Shown: positions 23,194 through 32,238 of the stretch, in pieces | Layout: every line of letters begins with the position of its first letter | How positions within the stretch are numbered: position 1 is the first letter of the stretch | Source of the DNA: Streptomyces canus 299MFChir4.1 | GTDB taxonomy: Bacteria > Actinomycetota > Actinomycetes > Streptomycetales > Streptomycetaceae | Length of the DNA stretch: 64,000 nt | Reading direction: 5' to 3' | NCBI RefSeq assembly: GCF_000383615.1 | Contig: NZ_KB911587.1 | Location: 124,001-188,000 of the forward strand | Made by a program: the position numbers and the translations under genes | Notes under the pieces: generated by a model | What the model was told of the DNA's origin: nothing | What the model saw: only the letters and a program-made list of their open reading frames with translations | Databases searched by the model: none

Positions 23194-25581
23194 ATGTCGA
23201 CTCCCAACGGCACCCCCACCAAGATCACCCAGGGTTCGCAGACCAAGGGCGGCATCGGCGAGTCCACGCTCCGTCCGGACGGCACCCTCAAGGTCACCGG
23301 CGAGTTCGCGTACTCGTCCGACATGTGGCACGAGGACATGCTCTGGGGTCAGATCCTCCGCTCGACCGTCGCGCACGCCGAGATCGTCTCCATCGACACC
23401 AGCGAGGCCCTGGCCCTGCCGGGCGTGTACGCGGTCATGACGTACGACGACCTGCCGACCGAGGTGAAGCACTACGGTCTGGAGATCCAGGACACCCCCG
23501 TCCTCGCCCACGGCAAGGTCCGTCACCATGGCGAGCCGGTCGCGATCGTCGCCGCCGACCACCCGGAGACCGCCCGCCGCGCGGCCGCCAAGATCAAGGT
23601 CGAGTACCGCGAGCTGCCCGTCATCACCGACGAGGCCTCCGCGACCGCCCCCGACGCGGTCCTCGTCCACGAGAACCGCGACGACCACCACATCGGGCAC
23701 GTCCCGCACCCGAACATCGTGCACCGGCAGCCGATCGTCCGCGGCGACGCGCGACAGGCCGCGGGGCGCGCCGACTTCGTCGTCAAGGGCGAGTACACCT
23801 TCGGCATGCAGGACCAGGCGTTCCTCGGCCCCGAGTCGGGTCTCGCCGTGCCGGACGAGGACGGTGGCGTCCACCTCTACATCGCCACCCAGTGGCTGCA
23901 CTCCGACCTGCGGCAGATCGCGCCCGTCCTCGGCCTGCCCGAGCGCAAGGTGCGCATGACGCTGTCCGGCGTCGGCGGGGCCTTCGGCGGCCGCGAGGAC
24001 CTGTCGATGCAGATCCACGCCTGCCTGCTGGCGCTGCGCACCGGCCAGCCCGTCAAGATCGTCTACAACCGCTTCGAGTCCTTCTTCGGGCACGTCCACC
24101 GGCACCCCGCCAAGCTGTACTACGAGCACGGGGCCACCCGCGAGGGCAAGTTGACCCACGTGAAGTGCCGGATCGTGCTGGACGGCGGCGCGTACGCCTC
24201 CGCCTCCCCGGCCGTGGTCGGCAACGCCTCCTCGCTGTCGATCGGCCCGTACGTCGTCGACGACGTGGACATCGAGGCCATCGCCCTCTACACCAACAAC
24301 CCGCCCTGCGGCGCGATGCGCGGCTTCGGCGCGGTCCAGGCGTGCTTCGCCTACGAGGCCCAGATGGACAAACTGGCCGACGCGCTGGGCATGGACCGGG
24401 TGGAGTTCCGGCAGCTGAACGCCATGGAACAGGGCACGATCATGCCGACCGGCCAGCCCGTCGACTCCCCGGCCCCCGTCGCCGAACTCCTGCGCCGCGT
24501 CAAGGCGATGCCGCTTCCCCCGGAGCAGCAGTGGCTCGCGGCCGGCGAGGAGGCCGACGTACGGCAGCTGCCGGGCGGTCTGTCCAACACCACCCACGGC
24601 GAAGGCGTCGTCCGCGGTATCGGCTACGCGGTCGGCATCAAGAACGTCGGCTTCTCCGAGGGCTTCGACGACTACTCGACCGCGCGCGTGCGCATGGAGG
24701 TGGTCGGCGGTGAGCCCGTCGCCACCGTGCACACCGCCATGGCGGAGGTCGGCCAGGGCGGGGTCACCGTCCACGCGCAGATCGCCCGCACCGAGCTCGG
24801 TGTCACCCAGGTGACCATCCACCCCGCGGACACGCAGGTGGGCTCGGCGGGTTCGACCTCGGCCTCCCGTCAGACGTACGTCACCGGCGGCGCCGTGAAG
24901 AACTCCTGCGAGCTCGTCCGGGAGAAGGTCCTGGAGCTCGGGCGCCGCAAGTTCGGCTCCTACCACCCCGCCTGGGCCACCGCCGAACTGCTCCTGGAGG
25001 GCGGCAAGATCGTCACCGACGGCGGCGAGGTCCTCGCGGACCTGGCCGACGTGCTGGAGGGCGAGTCCGTCGAGGTCGAGGCCGAGTGGCGGCACCGGCC
25101 GACCGAGGCCTTCGACCTGCGCACCGGGCAGGGCTTCGGACACGTCCAGTACTCCTTCGCCGCCCACCGTGCGGTCGTGGAGGTCGACACCGAGCTCGGC
25201 CTGGTCAAGGTCATCGAACTGGCCTGCGCGCAGGACGTCGGCAAGGCGCTCAACCCGCTGTCCGTCATCGGCCAGATCCAGGGCGGCACCGTCCAGGGCC
25301 TGGGGGTGGCGGTGATGGAGGAGATCATCGTCGACCCCGTGACGGCGAAGGTCAGGAACCCCTCCTTCACGGACTACCTGATCCCCACGATCCTCGACAC
25401 GCCGACCATCCCCGTCGACGTGCTCGAACTCGCCGACGACCACGCGCCGTACGGGCTGCGCGGCATCGGCGAGGCACCCACCCTGTCCTCGACCCCGGCC
25501 GTCCTCGCGGCGATCCGCAACGCGACGGGGCTGGAGCTCAACCGCACACCGGTGCGGCCGGAACACCTGACCGGCACCTGA
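23194..25581 (+). CDS. xdhA: Xanthine dehydrogenase molybdopterin-binding subunit
   Basis: A 795-residue catalytic subunit that binds the molybdenum cofactor and hydroxylates hypoxanthine/xanthine to urate. Motifs: the first Moco loop GVGGAFGGREDLSM, the loop CGAMRGFGAVQACFAYE, GGVTVHAQIARTELGV, and the C-terminal LRGIGEAPTLSSTPAV with the catalytic Glu. It starts 1 nt after the previous stop and ends the operon before a hairpin. The neighbouring purine permease, XdhC factor and PucR regulator all support a purine role over other molybdenum hydroxylases. Confidence 0.93.
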   Translation: MSTPNGTPTKITQGSQTKGGIGESTLRPDGTLKVTGEFAYSSDMWHEDMLWGQILRSTVAHAEIVSIDTSEALALPGVYAVMTYDDLPTEVKHYGLEIQDTPVLAHGKVRHHGEPVAIVAADHPETARRAAAKIKVEYRELPVITDEASATAPDAVLVHENRDDHHIGHVPHPNIVHRQPIVRGDARQAAGRADFVVKGEYTFGMQDQAFLGPESGLAVPDEDGGVHLYIATQWLHSDLRQIAPVLGLPERKVRMTLSGVGGAFGGREDLSMQIHACLLALRTGQPVKIVYNRFESFFGHVHRHPAKLYYEHGATREGKLTHVKCRIVLDGGAYASASPAVVGNASSLSIGPYVVDDVDIEAIALYTNNPPCGAMRGFGAVQACFAYEAQMDKLADALGMDRVEFRQLNAMEQGTIMPTGQPVDSPAPVAELLRRVKAMPLPPEQQWLAAGEEADVRQLPGGLSNTTHGEGVVRGIGYAVGIKNVGFSEGFDDYSTARVRMEVVGGEPVATVHTAMAEVGQGGVTVHAQIARTELGVTQVTIHPADTQVGSAGSTSASRQTYVTGGAVKNSCELVREKVLELGRRKFGSYHPAWATAELLLEGGKIVTDGGEVLADLADVLEGESVEVEAEWRHRPTEAFDLRTGQGFGHVQYSFAAHRAVVEVDTELGLVKVIELACAQDVGKALNPLSVIGQIQGGTVQGLGVAVMEEIIVDPVTAKVRNPSFTDYLIPTILDTPTIPVDVLELADDHAPYGLRGIGEAPTLSSTPAVLAAIRNATGLELNRTPVRPEHLTGT

Positions 25582-25597
25582 TCAACCGGTGAGTCAC

Positions 25598-25618
25598 CCG
25601 GGGGACCTCGTCCCCCGG
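25598..25618 (+). terminator. Hairpin after the xdh operon
   Basis: CCGGGGGAC and GTCCCCCGG form a perfect 9 bp stem with a CTC loop, starting 16 nt after the xdhA stop codon. Confidence 0.7.
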
Positions 25619-25725
25619 CCCCCAACTGTCCGTCCTGGGCCGTCCCCCGGGTCGTGCACATCCCAAATCCCGTGACCGACAAGGCGGTTGCACGGGTGCC
25701 CCTGTGAACCTTGGGAGACGGCACC

Positions 25726-27183
25726 ATGACCCAGCAGTCCCTTCAACCCAGGACCACGGCCGACGACGCGGGAGAAGGCACCCGCGTCCCGGCAGGCAGG
25801 TCCTGGCTCGACCGGTACTTCCACATATCCAAGCGGGGATCCACGGTCGCGCGTGAACTGCGCGGCGGCGTCACCACCTTCATGGCGATGGCGTACATCC
25901 TCCTGCTCAACCCCCTGATCCTGTCCGGCAAGGACGCGGCGGGGGACACGCTCGGCCAGAAGGCGCTCATCACCGCGACCGCGTTCGCGGCGGCCCTCAC
26001 CACGCTGCTGATGGGTTTCTTCGGCAAGGTGCCCCTCGCGCTCGCCGCCGGCCTCTCCGTCTCCGGCGTGCTGTCCTCGCAGGTCGTGCCCGTGATGACC
26101 TGGCCGCAGGCCATGGGCATGTGCGTGATGTACGGCGTGGTCATCATGCTGCTGGTCGTCACCGGCCTGCGCGAGATGATCATGAACGCGATCCCGCTGG
26201 CCCTCAAGCACGCGATCACCATGGGCATCGGCCTCTTTGTCGCCCTGATCGGCTTCTACAAGGCCGGCTTCGTCCACCAGGGCAAGGCCACCCCGGTGAC
26301 CCTCGGCCCCACGGGCGAACTCGCGGGCTGGCCCGTCCTGTTGTTCGCCGTCACCCTCCTCGCCATCTTCATGCTCCAGGCACGCGGTGTTCCCGGCGCG
26401 ATCCTGATCGGCATCCTCGGCGGGACCGTACTGGCCGTCCTCCTCAACGCTGCCGGGGCCATCGCCCCGAAGCAGTGGGCGAGCGGCGCTCCCGAACTGC
26501 ACGGCAGCGCGGTCTCCATGCCGGACTTCTCGATCTTCGGGAAGGTGGAGTTCGGCGGCTGGGGCGAGGTCGGTGCGATGACGGTCGGCATGATCGTGTT
26601 CACACTGGTGCTCGCCGGGTTCTTCGACGCGATGGCCACCATCATCGGCGTCGGCACCGAGGCGAAGCTGGCCGACGCGCAGGGCCGGATGCCGGGCCTG
26701 TCCAAGGCCCTGTTCATCGACGGCGCGGGCGGCGCGATCGGCGGGGTGGCCGGCGCCTCCGGCCAGACCGTGTTCGTCGAGTCGGCGACGGGTGTGGGCG
26801 AGGGCGCCCGCACCGGGCTGTCCTCCGTGGTCACCGGCCTGTTCTTCGCTGCCTGTCTCTTCTTCACCCCGCTCACGGCGATCGTGCCGGGCGAGGTCGC
26901 GGCCGCCGCCCTCGTGGTGATCGGTGCCATGATGATGATGAACGCCCGCCACGTCGACTGGGCCGACCGCGCCACCGCGATCCCGGTCTTCCTGACCGTC
27001 GTGATCATGCCGTTCACCTACTCGATCACCGCGGGCGTCGCCGCGGGCGTCATCTCGTACGTCGCGATCAAGGTCGCCCAGGGCAAGGCGCGCGAGATCG
27101 GCGCCTTCATGTGGGGACTGACGGTGATCTTCCTGGTGTACTACGCCCTCAACCCCATCGAGAGCTGGATGGGCGTGCACTAG
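25726..27183 (+). CDS. NCS2-family purine permease (AzgA-like)
   Basis: A 485-residue permease with about 12-14 hydrophobic segments, for hypoxanthine, guanine or related purines. Family motifs are GGVTTFMAMAYILLLNPLIL, the QxxTG-like NGAxxG region replaced here by GGAIGGVAGASGQTVFVESA, and the ESATGVGEGARTGLSSVVTG stretch typical of the AzgA/PbuG group. It follows the xdh operon with 144 nt between them and precedes the XdhC maturation gene, which ties uptake to oxidation. The ATG at 25726 has GGGAG 9 nt upstream. Confidence 0.9.
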   Translation: MTQQSLQPRTTADDAGEGTRVPAGRSWLDRYFHISKRGSTVARELRGGVTTFMAMAYILLLNPLILSGKDAAGDTLGQKALITATAFAAALTTLLMGFFGKVPLALAAGLSVSGVLSSQVVPVMTWPQAMGMCVMYGVVIMLLVVTGLREMIMNAIPLALKHAITMGIGLFVALIGFYKAGFVHQGKATPVTLGPTGELAGWPVLLFAVTLLAIFMLQARGVPGAILIGILGGTVLAVLLNAAGAIAPKQWASGAPELHGSAVSMPDFSIFGKVEFGGWGEVGAMTVGMIVFTLVLAGFFDAMATIIGVGTEAKLADAQGRMPGLSKALFIDGAGGAIGGVAGASGQTVFVESATGVGEGARTGLSSVVTGLFFAACLFFTPLTAIVPGEVAAAALVVIGAMMMMNARHVDWADRATAIPVFLTVVIMPFTYSITAGVAAGVISYVAIKVAQGKAREIGAFMWGLTVIFLVYYALNPIESWMGVH

Positions 27184-27204
27184 CACGCTTGAACGCCCCC
27201 TTGC

Positions 27205-27241
27205 GCAACCGCTGTACGCAACCGCTGTACGCAACCGCTGT
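27205..27241 (+). repeat. Three tandem 13-bp direct repeats
   Basis: GCAACCGCTGTAC occurs at 27205-27217 and 27218-27230, then an 11-base third copy at 27231-27241. The array ends directly before GAAGGAG, the ribosome binding site of the next gene. Confidence 0.85.
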
Positions 27242-27256
27242 GAAGGAGACCGAGAC

Positions 27257-28411
27257 ATGCTGGACATCGCCGAAGAGCTGCACCGGTGGGTCGAGCAGGG
27301 ACGTGACTTCGCCGTGGCCACCGTGGTGGCCGTCGGCGGCAGCGCGCCCCGCCGGCCGGGTGCCGCCCTCGCGGTGGACGCCGACGGCACGGCGATCGGC
27401 TCGGTCTCCGGCGGCTGCGTGGAGGGGGCGGTCTACGACATGTGCCAACAGGCGCTGGAGGACGGCGAGTCGGCCCTCGAACGCTTCGGCTACAGCGACG
27501 AGGACGCTTTCGCCGTCGGCCTGACCTGCGGCGGCGTCATCGACATCCTCGTCACCCCGGTCCGGGCCGGCGACCCCGTCCGTACGGTGATCACGGCCGC
27601 CCTGGAAGCCGCCGCGAAGGGACAGGCGGCGGCGCTGGCGCGGATCGTCTCCGGACCGGGCGAACTCGTCGGCCGCGCACTCGTCGTACGACCCGAGGGC
27701 CCCTCGGGCCACGGCGGCTTCGGCGCCCATCCCGAGCTGGACCGCACGGTCGCCGCCGAGGCCGGCGCCTTCCTGGACGCGGGCCGCACCGGCACCCTGG
27801 AGATCGGTGAACAGGGCTCGCTCTGCGGCGCCCCGCTCACCGTGCTCGTCGAGTCCTCCGTGCCACCGCCCCGGATGATCGTCTTCGGCGCGATCGACTT
27901 CGCGTCGGCCCTGGTGCGGGTCGGCACGTTCCTCGGTTACCGGGTCACCGTGTGCGACGCGCGGCCCGTCTTCGCGACCGAGGCACGCTTCCCGGAGGCC
28001 GACGAGATAGTCGTCGAGTGGCCGCACACGTACCTGGAGCGCACCGAGGTCGACGCCCGGACAGTCCTGTGCGTCCTCACCCACGACGCCAAGTTCGACG
28101 TCCCCCTGCTGCGCCTGGCCCTCCGGCTCCCGGTCGCCTACGTGGGCGCCATGGGCTCCCGCCGCACCCACCTCGACCGCAACGAACGCCTCCGCGAAGT
28201 CGGCGTGACCGAAATGGAGTTGGCGCGGCTGCGGTCACCCATCGGCCTTGACCTCGGCGCCCGTACGCCCGAGGAGACGGCCCTGTCGATCGCCGCGGAG
28301 ATCGTGGCGGCCCGGCGGGGCGGCAGCGGGGTCTCCCTCACCGGCGCGCACACACCGATCCATCACGACGGGACGTCGGCAGCGGCCCGGCGGATCGGGT
28401 CGGTGGCCTGA
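27257..28411 (+). CDS. XdhC/CoxI-family maturation factor for xanthine dehydrogenase
   Basis: A 384-residue protein that delivers sulfurated molybdenum cofactor to the xanthine dehydrogenase catalytic subunit. The N-terminal XdhC_CoxI domain shows VAVGGSAPRRPGAALAV and SVSGGCVEGAV with the conserved Cys. The C-terminal XdhC_C Rossmann domain shows IVFGAIDFASALVR and the late LRSPIGLDLGARTPEETALS. The ATG at 27257 has an ideal GAAGGAG. It completes the purine block at 19715-28411. Confidence 0.92.
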   Translation: MLDIAEELHRWVEQGRDFAVATVVAVGGSAPRRPGAALAVDADGTAIGSVSGGCVEGAVYDMCQQALEDGESALERFGYSDEDAFAVGLTCGGVIDILVTPVRAGDPVRTVITAALEAAAKGQAAALARIVSGPGELVGRALVVRPEGPSGHGGFGAHPELDRTVAAEAGAFLDAGRTGTLEIGEQGSLCGAPLTVLVESSVPPPRMIVFGAIDFASALVRVGTFLGYRVTVCDARPVFATEARFPEADEIVVEWPHTYLERTEVDARTVLCVLTHDAKFDVPLLRLALRLPVAYVGAMGSRRTHLDRNERLREVGVTEMELARLRSPIGLDLGARTPEETALSIAAEIVAARRGGSGVSLTGAHTPIHHDGTSAAARRIGSVA

Positions 28412-28523
28412 GCGGACACCTGGGGCTGGTCCGGCCCGGCGAACGCGCGCGAGCTCCTCGACCTCGTTCACCCGCACGGTCGTACCGTCAACTGCCGTCA
28501 TGGCGCCCACTGTTGCAGGCCGG

Positions 28524-28955
28524 TCACGATCCCCGCAGCAGCCGGTTCAGGGCCCGCCCGAACACCGACCGGGCGGCCACGCCAAGCAGGCGTTCGGGGA
28601 CGAGGGGGAAGCGCAGGGTCTCCCGCCAGATCACGCGGGCCCGGCCACCCGGGCCCGGGTGCACCTCCAGTTCGGCCCAGCCCCGCACCACCCGGCCGCG
28701 CTTCTCCAGACGGCACAGGCCGGAGACGCCCTCCGCCGGCGGGCGCCAGACCGTGACCTCCATGGGGTCGTCGAAGCCGAGCGGGCCGATCCCCGAACGG
28801 GCGACGACGAGCGTGCCCTCGGCCGTCGGCCCCGGCGGCACGACGGTGACGCGCGTCAGGGGGACGACCTCGCCGTGGCGGGGCCACGCCGTGAGGCGGC
28901 GCCAGGCCTCGTCCGGGGAGAGCGGGGCCGTACGTTCGAGGAGGAAGGTGACCAC
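28524..28955 (-). CDS. SRPBCC-family protein
   Basis: A 143-residue START/SRPBCC-like ligand-binding fold. The opening helix-grip pattern VTFLLERTAPLSPDEAWRRL and the following strand-rich middle (VVARSGIGPLGFDDPMEVTVW, WAELEVHPGPGGRARVIWRE) match this fold; these proteins bind hydrophobic ligands or act as polyketide cyclases. There is no signal peptide. It converges toward the XdhC gene across a gap of 112 nt with no other feature. Function not assignable. Confidence 0.75.
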   Translation of the reverse strand: MVTFLLERTAPLSPDEAWRRLTAWPRHGEVVPLTRVTVVPPGPTAEGTLVVARSGIGPLGFDDPMEVTVWRPPAEGVSGLCRLEKRGRVVRGWAELEVHPGPGGRARVIWRETLRFPLVPERLLGVAARSVFGRALNRLLRGS

Positions 28956-29133
28956 GAGCTGATCTTAGGGAATCAGTCCTGCTCAGAGTGGATCTCATGG
29001 GGCGCGCGACCGTACGGCGGCCGCCCGGACGGGCCCTGGGGGCAGCGAACCGCAGGACAGGCCGCCGCATGGTCCGGCTTCACACGGTTACTCGCCGAGG
29101 GGAAGAAGTGCCGTGAGAGCGGGAGGTGGCCGC

Positions 29134-29706
29134 ATGACGCGCGTGCGTACGGTGCTGTTCGACCGCGACAGCATCCTTGCCGGAGACTCGCCCGGCCCCG
29201 ACCGGGTGCGCCCCGCGCCGGGTGCCGGTGAGGCGCTCGGCATGCTGCGCCTGCACGGCGTCCGCACCGGGTTCATGGCCCTGCAACCGGGCATCGGACA
29301 CGGGCCGCTCAGCGATGCCGACGTGCGGGCCGTCAACCACCGCGTCGACGAACTGCTCGGCCCCTTCGACATCTGGGGAGTGTGCCCGCACGGGCCCGAC
29401 GACGGCTGCCACTGCCGTCCGCCCGAACCGGGCCTGATCCTGTGGGCGGCGGGCCGGGTGTGCACCGCGCCGGCCGACTGCGCGGTCGTCGGCACCGCCG
29501 CGGACGCCGAGGCCGCGGCCCGGGTGGGCGCCCACGGGATCCTCGTACCGGACGAGCGGACCCGGCCGGAGGAGACGGCACGGGCCGATCATGTGGCGCC
29601 GGACGTCCTGACCGCCGTACGCGCGCTGCTCGCCGGGCCGCCGCGGGGGCGGGTCCTGGTCGACGAGCGGCCGATCGAGTCGGCCTTCGAGAACGACGAG
29701 GCGTGA
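29134..29706 (+). CDS. HAD-superfamily phosphatase, GmhB/HisB-N-like
   Basis: A 190-residue haloacid dehalogenase-like hydrolase. Motif I is VLFDRDSIL (Asp10 and Asp12), where the usual DxD in GmhB is DRDGT; here the DG step is missing. The zinc-loop signature CPHGPDDGCHCRPPEPG matches the Cys/His loop of D-glycero-heptose bisphosphatases and HisB, and DCAVVGTAADAEAAARVGA stands at motif IV. The ATG at 29134 follows GGGAGGTGG; a GTG seven codons earlier is possible. Substrate unknown; changes in motif I could mean lost activity. Confidence 0.75.
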   Translation: MTRVRTVLFDRDSILAGDSPGPDRVRPAPGAGEALGMLRLHGVRTGFMALQPGIGHGPLSDADVRAVNHRVDELLGPFDIWGVCPHGPDDGCHCRPPEPGLILWAAGRVCTAPADCAVVGTAADAEAAARVGAHGILVPDERTRPEETARADHVAPDVLTAVRALLAGPPRGRVLVDERPIESAFENDEA

Positions 29707-29709
29707 GGC

Positions 29710-30018
29710 TCAGGGATGGGTCCAGCGGCACAGGAGTCGGAACACCGCGAACAGGGCCAGTGGCCATATGGCCGCGAAGGCCCAGATCACCGCGGGCCGC
29801 GAGGTGACGATGCCCGTCACCATGAGTCCGGTCGACATCGCGAGCAGCAGGCTCACGGTCAGGACGTGCGGCCGGTAGTGGGTCACCCGGGTGAGGTCCG
29901 GCCGTCGGCGCGGCCGGCTTGAACGCATCCGGCGGGCCAGCCGGCGGTCGCGGCGCAGGGCGCGTTCCAACTCGTCCAGGATGCGCTGTTCGTGATCGGG
30001 GAGTCGCCCTGTCGTCAC
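29710..30018 (-). CDS. DUF3040 domain membrane protein
   Basis: A 102-residue protein. The N-terminus VTTGRLPDHEQRILDELERAL is the DUF3040 signature of actinobacterial small membrane proteins; two hydrophobic spans follow (HVLTVSLLLAMSTGLMVTGIV and AVIWAFAAIWPLALFAVFRLL). The GTG at 30018 was chosen because GAGGAG lies 6 nt upstream and the family begins here. It converges with the HAD gene with a gap of 3 nt. Confidence 0.85.
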   Translation of the reverse strand: MTTGRLPDHEQRILDELERALRRDRRLARRMRSSRPRRRPDLTRVTHYRPHVLTVSLLLAMSTGLMVTGIVTSRPAVIWAFAAIWPLALFAVFRLLCRWTHP

Positions 30019-30091
30019 TGTCGCTCCTCGTGAATCCGCAGAGTCCCTTCTCCTAGTGCCCGGAGAAGGACCCGCGAACCGTCCGGTGACG

Positions 30092-30132
30092 GCCCCGGTG
30101 CCCGCGCCGGACGGCGGCGCGGGCACCGGGGC
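30092..30132 (-). terminator. Strong hairpin terminator
   Basis: A perfect 17 bp stem (GCCCCGGTGCCCGCGCC at 30092-30108 against 30116-30132, 7 nt loop) begins 15 nt past the stop of the DUF305 gene on the minus strand, and probably ends its transcript. Confidence 0.85.
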
Positions 30133-30146
30133 GGCACGCGGACGGG

Positions 30147-30770
30147 TCAGTTCTCGCCGAGGAGCTTCTTCATCTCGCTGATCTCGGCCTTCTGCGTGGT
30201 GACGATGTCACCGGCCATGGCCGTGGCGGCCTGGTCCTCGCCCTTGGCCTTCTCGGTGCCGGCCATCTCGACGGCACCCTCGTGGTGCTCGACCATCATG
30301 GTCAGGAACATGGAGTCGAAGTCCTTGCCGGACGCCTTCCCCAGCTTCTCCATGTCGGCGCTGTCCATCATCCCGGCCATGCCGGAGTGCGCCGAGTGGT
30401 CCATGCCGGGCATCGCCTCGGGGACCTTCTTGCCCCAGGTCCTCAGCCAGCCGCTCATGGTCTCGATCTCCGGCCCCTGGGCCTTCTCGATCCGGGCGGC
30501 GAGGTCCTTGACCTCGGGCGAGGAGGCCCGGTCGGCGGCCAGGCCGGCCATCTCCACGGCCTGCTGGTGGTGCGGGATCATGCCCTGGGCGAAGGAGACG
30601 TCCTGGGCGTTGTGGGTGCCGGCCGAGGTCTCGGCGGCGGACACCGACGGCGACGAGGCGGCCGAGCCGCTGTCGTCGCTGTCGCCGCCGCAGGCGGTGA
30701 GGGTGAGGGCGGCGCTCAGGGCGACCGCCGCGAGACAGGCACGGCGGATCACGGTACGGGTACTGCGCAT
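30147..30770 (-). CDS. DUF305 lipoprotein, probable metal (copper)-binding protein
   Basis: A 207-residue exported lipoprotein. The lipobox is AALTLTACGGD at about residue 27. The DUF305 domain follows with the paired double-His signatures MIPHHQQAVEMA and MMVEHHEGAVEMA plus a Met/His-rich stretch (PEAMPGMDHSAHSGMAGMMD). Such Met- and His-rich motifs suggest copper or other metal binding. Its partner gene upstream encodes a DUF6153 protein that is also His-containing; the two are commonly adjacent in Streptomyces. Confidence 0.85.
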   Translation of the reverse strand: MRSTRTVIRRACLAAVALSAALTLTACGGDSDDSGSAASSPSVSAAETSAGTHNAQDVSFAQGMIPHHQQAVEMAGLAADRASSPEVKDLAARIEKAQGPEIETMSGWLRTWGKKVPEAMPGMDHSAHSGMAGMMDSADMEKLGKASGKDFDSMFLTMMVEHHEGAVEMAGTEKAKGEDQAATAMAGDIVTTQKAEISEMKKLLGEN

Positions 30771-30823
30771 GCTGGAACTCCGTTGCGGTGAAAGGGATCT
30801 GGACGTGGCGGAACACGCCGTGT

Positions 30824-31213
30824 CTAGATCCGCAGGAGCTGGAGTTCCGCGAGGGAGGGCGGGGCGCGGGCACCTTCCTGGGCCGCGGCCGTCTGGGCGC
30901 ACAGGTCGACCGTGCCCGGGGTGCTTCCCGACGGATCGGGAACGAGCGCGGGCAGGACGGGCCCACCGCTCACGGCCCCCGACGTACAGGTCGCGTCGGC
31001 GTGGTGGAGATGGCCCGAGCCGCAGCCGTCGTGACAGACGGTGTCGACGACGACAGCGGCCGCCGTCGCCATGTGCGGGGACCTGCCCTCGTGCCCACCC
31101 ATGCCGCCACCGGGCGCCAGGGCGTGCATGCCCAGCACCCCCACGAGCAGCCCCAGCACGAGCAGCGCCCGCCACAGGGGCGGACGCGCGCTGGGCTGCT
31201 CGGAGCTGGTCAT
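30824..31213 (-). CDS. DUF6153 family membrane-anchored protein
   Basis: A 129-residue protein. One hydrophobic segment (LWRALLVLGLLVGVLGMHAL, residues 15-34) anchors it, and an external His/Cys-containing region follows (VCHDGCGSGHLHHADATCTSG). DUF6153 genes in Streptomyces usually sit next to DUF305 lipoproteins, as here (53 nt upstream of the DUF305 start). The start MTSSEQ at 31213 has AGGA 8 nt upstream; an ATG three codons earlier is possible. It probably works with DUF305 in metal handling. Confidence 0.78.
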   Translation of the reverse strand: MTSSEQPSARPPLWRALLVLGLLVGVLGMHALAPGGGMGGHEGRSPHMATAAAVVVDTVCHDGCGSGHLHHADATCTSGAVSGGPVLPALVPDPSGSTPGTVDLCAQTAAAQEGARAPPSLAELQLLRI

Positions 31214-31374
31214 CGGGCTCATCCTAGAGGGGGGCTGTGTCACGGCCGTGCATCGACGCCGTCCGTCCTGGGTACGTCCCGGCGCCGCCCTCTGTTCAGT
31301 GCGCACGGGCGCGGGTCCCTCCGGCGTACGTTCTCCGGGAGTCCGTCGAGGGGCGGCGGGCCGGGAAGGACCGT

Positions 31375-32238
31375 GTGGACACCGACAGCCGAGCCAAGGC
31401 ACAGCGCTTCGCCGACCTGCACCGGGAGGGCTGCTTCCTGCTCCCCAACGCGTGGGACGTGGGCAGCGCCCGGATCCTGGAGGCGGCCGGGTTCCCGGCC
31501 GTGGCGACCACGAGCGCGGGCGTCGCGTTCTCGCTCGGACGGCCCGACCACGACTTCTTCGCCGAACAGCCGCCCGAGGACCGCGTCGACCGCGAGACCA
31601 TGCTGGGCCGGGTCCGCGAGATCGCGGGCGGGCTCGCCGTACCGCTGAGCGCGGACCTGGAGGACGGATACGGCGAGTCGCCCGAGACCGTCGCGGACAC
31701 CGTCGCGAAAACCCTCGCCGCCGGAGCCGCGGGCGGCAACATCGAGGATTTCACCGGCGACCGCACCCGTCCGCTGTACGACCACAAGCTCTCCGTCGAG
31801 CGGGTCCGGGCCGCCCGCGAGACCCTGGCGGCCGACGGGGAGCCCTTCGTCCTGGTCGGCCGCACCGACGCGCTCCTGGTGGGCGGCACGCTCGACGAGG
31901 CGGTGCGGCGGGCCAACGCCTATCTGGAGGCCGGTGCCGACTGCGCGTTCGTGCCGGGCGCCGCCGACGCCGAGACCATCGGCAGGCTGGTCCGCGAGAT
32001 CGACGGCCCGCTCAACGTGGTCATGGGCCTGACCGGCAACGCGCTCTCCCTCGACGACCTGCGCGCACTCGGCGTCCGGCGGGTCACGGTCGGGGGCAGC
32101 ATCGCCCGTGCGATGTACCGCCGTGTGCTCGACGCGGCACGGGAGCTGGCCGACCTGGGCACCTTCTCGTACGCCGCCGACCAGCTCTCCCCGACCGAGC
32201 TCAACGACCTGTTCCGGCAGGGCTGGAGGCGGGGCTAG
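31375..32238 (+). CDS. Isocitrate lyase/PEP mutase family protein
   Basis: A 287-residue TIM-barrel enzyme of the ICL/PEPM superfamily. The metal/active-site motif is NAWDVGSARILEAAGFPAV near residue 21, the acidic metal-binding DLEDGYG follows, and FVLVGRTDALLVGG and GGSIARAMYRR are further conserved elements. Members act on PEP, methylisocitrate, oxaloacetate or similar; the KKCGH loop of true isocitrate lyase is absent, so it is not a glyoxylate-cycle enzyme. The start is GTG at 31375 after GGAAGGA. Its last 38 nt overlap the C-terminal end of the convergent lipoprotein gene. Confidence 0.83.
   Translation: MDTDSRAKAQRFADLHREGCFLLPNAWDVGSARILEAAGFPAVATTSAGVAFSLGRPDHDFFAEQPPEDRVDRETMLGRVREIAGGLAVPLSADLEDGYGESPETVADTVAKTLAAGAAGGNIEDFTGDRTRPLYDHKLSVERVRAARETLAADGEPFVLVGRTDALLVGGTLDEAVRRANAYLEAGADCAFVPGAADAETIGRLVREIDGPLNVVMGLTGNALSLDDLRALGVRRVTVGGSIARAMYRRVLDAARELADLGTFSYAADQLSPTELNDLFRQGWRRG

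Noticed and set aside
23143..25566. 807-codon minus-strand open frame opposite xdhA
   Set aside because: It mirrors the xdhA codons and has no domain; xdhA has all molybdopterin motifs.
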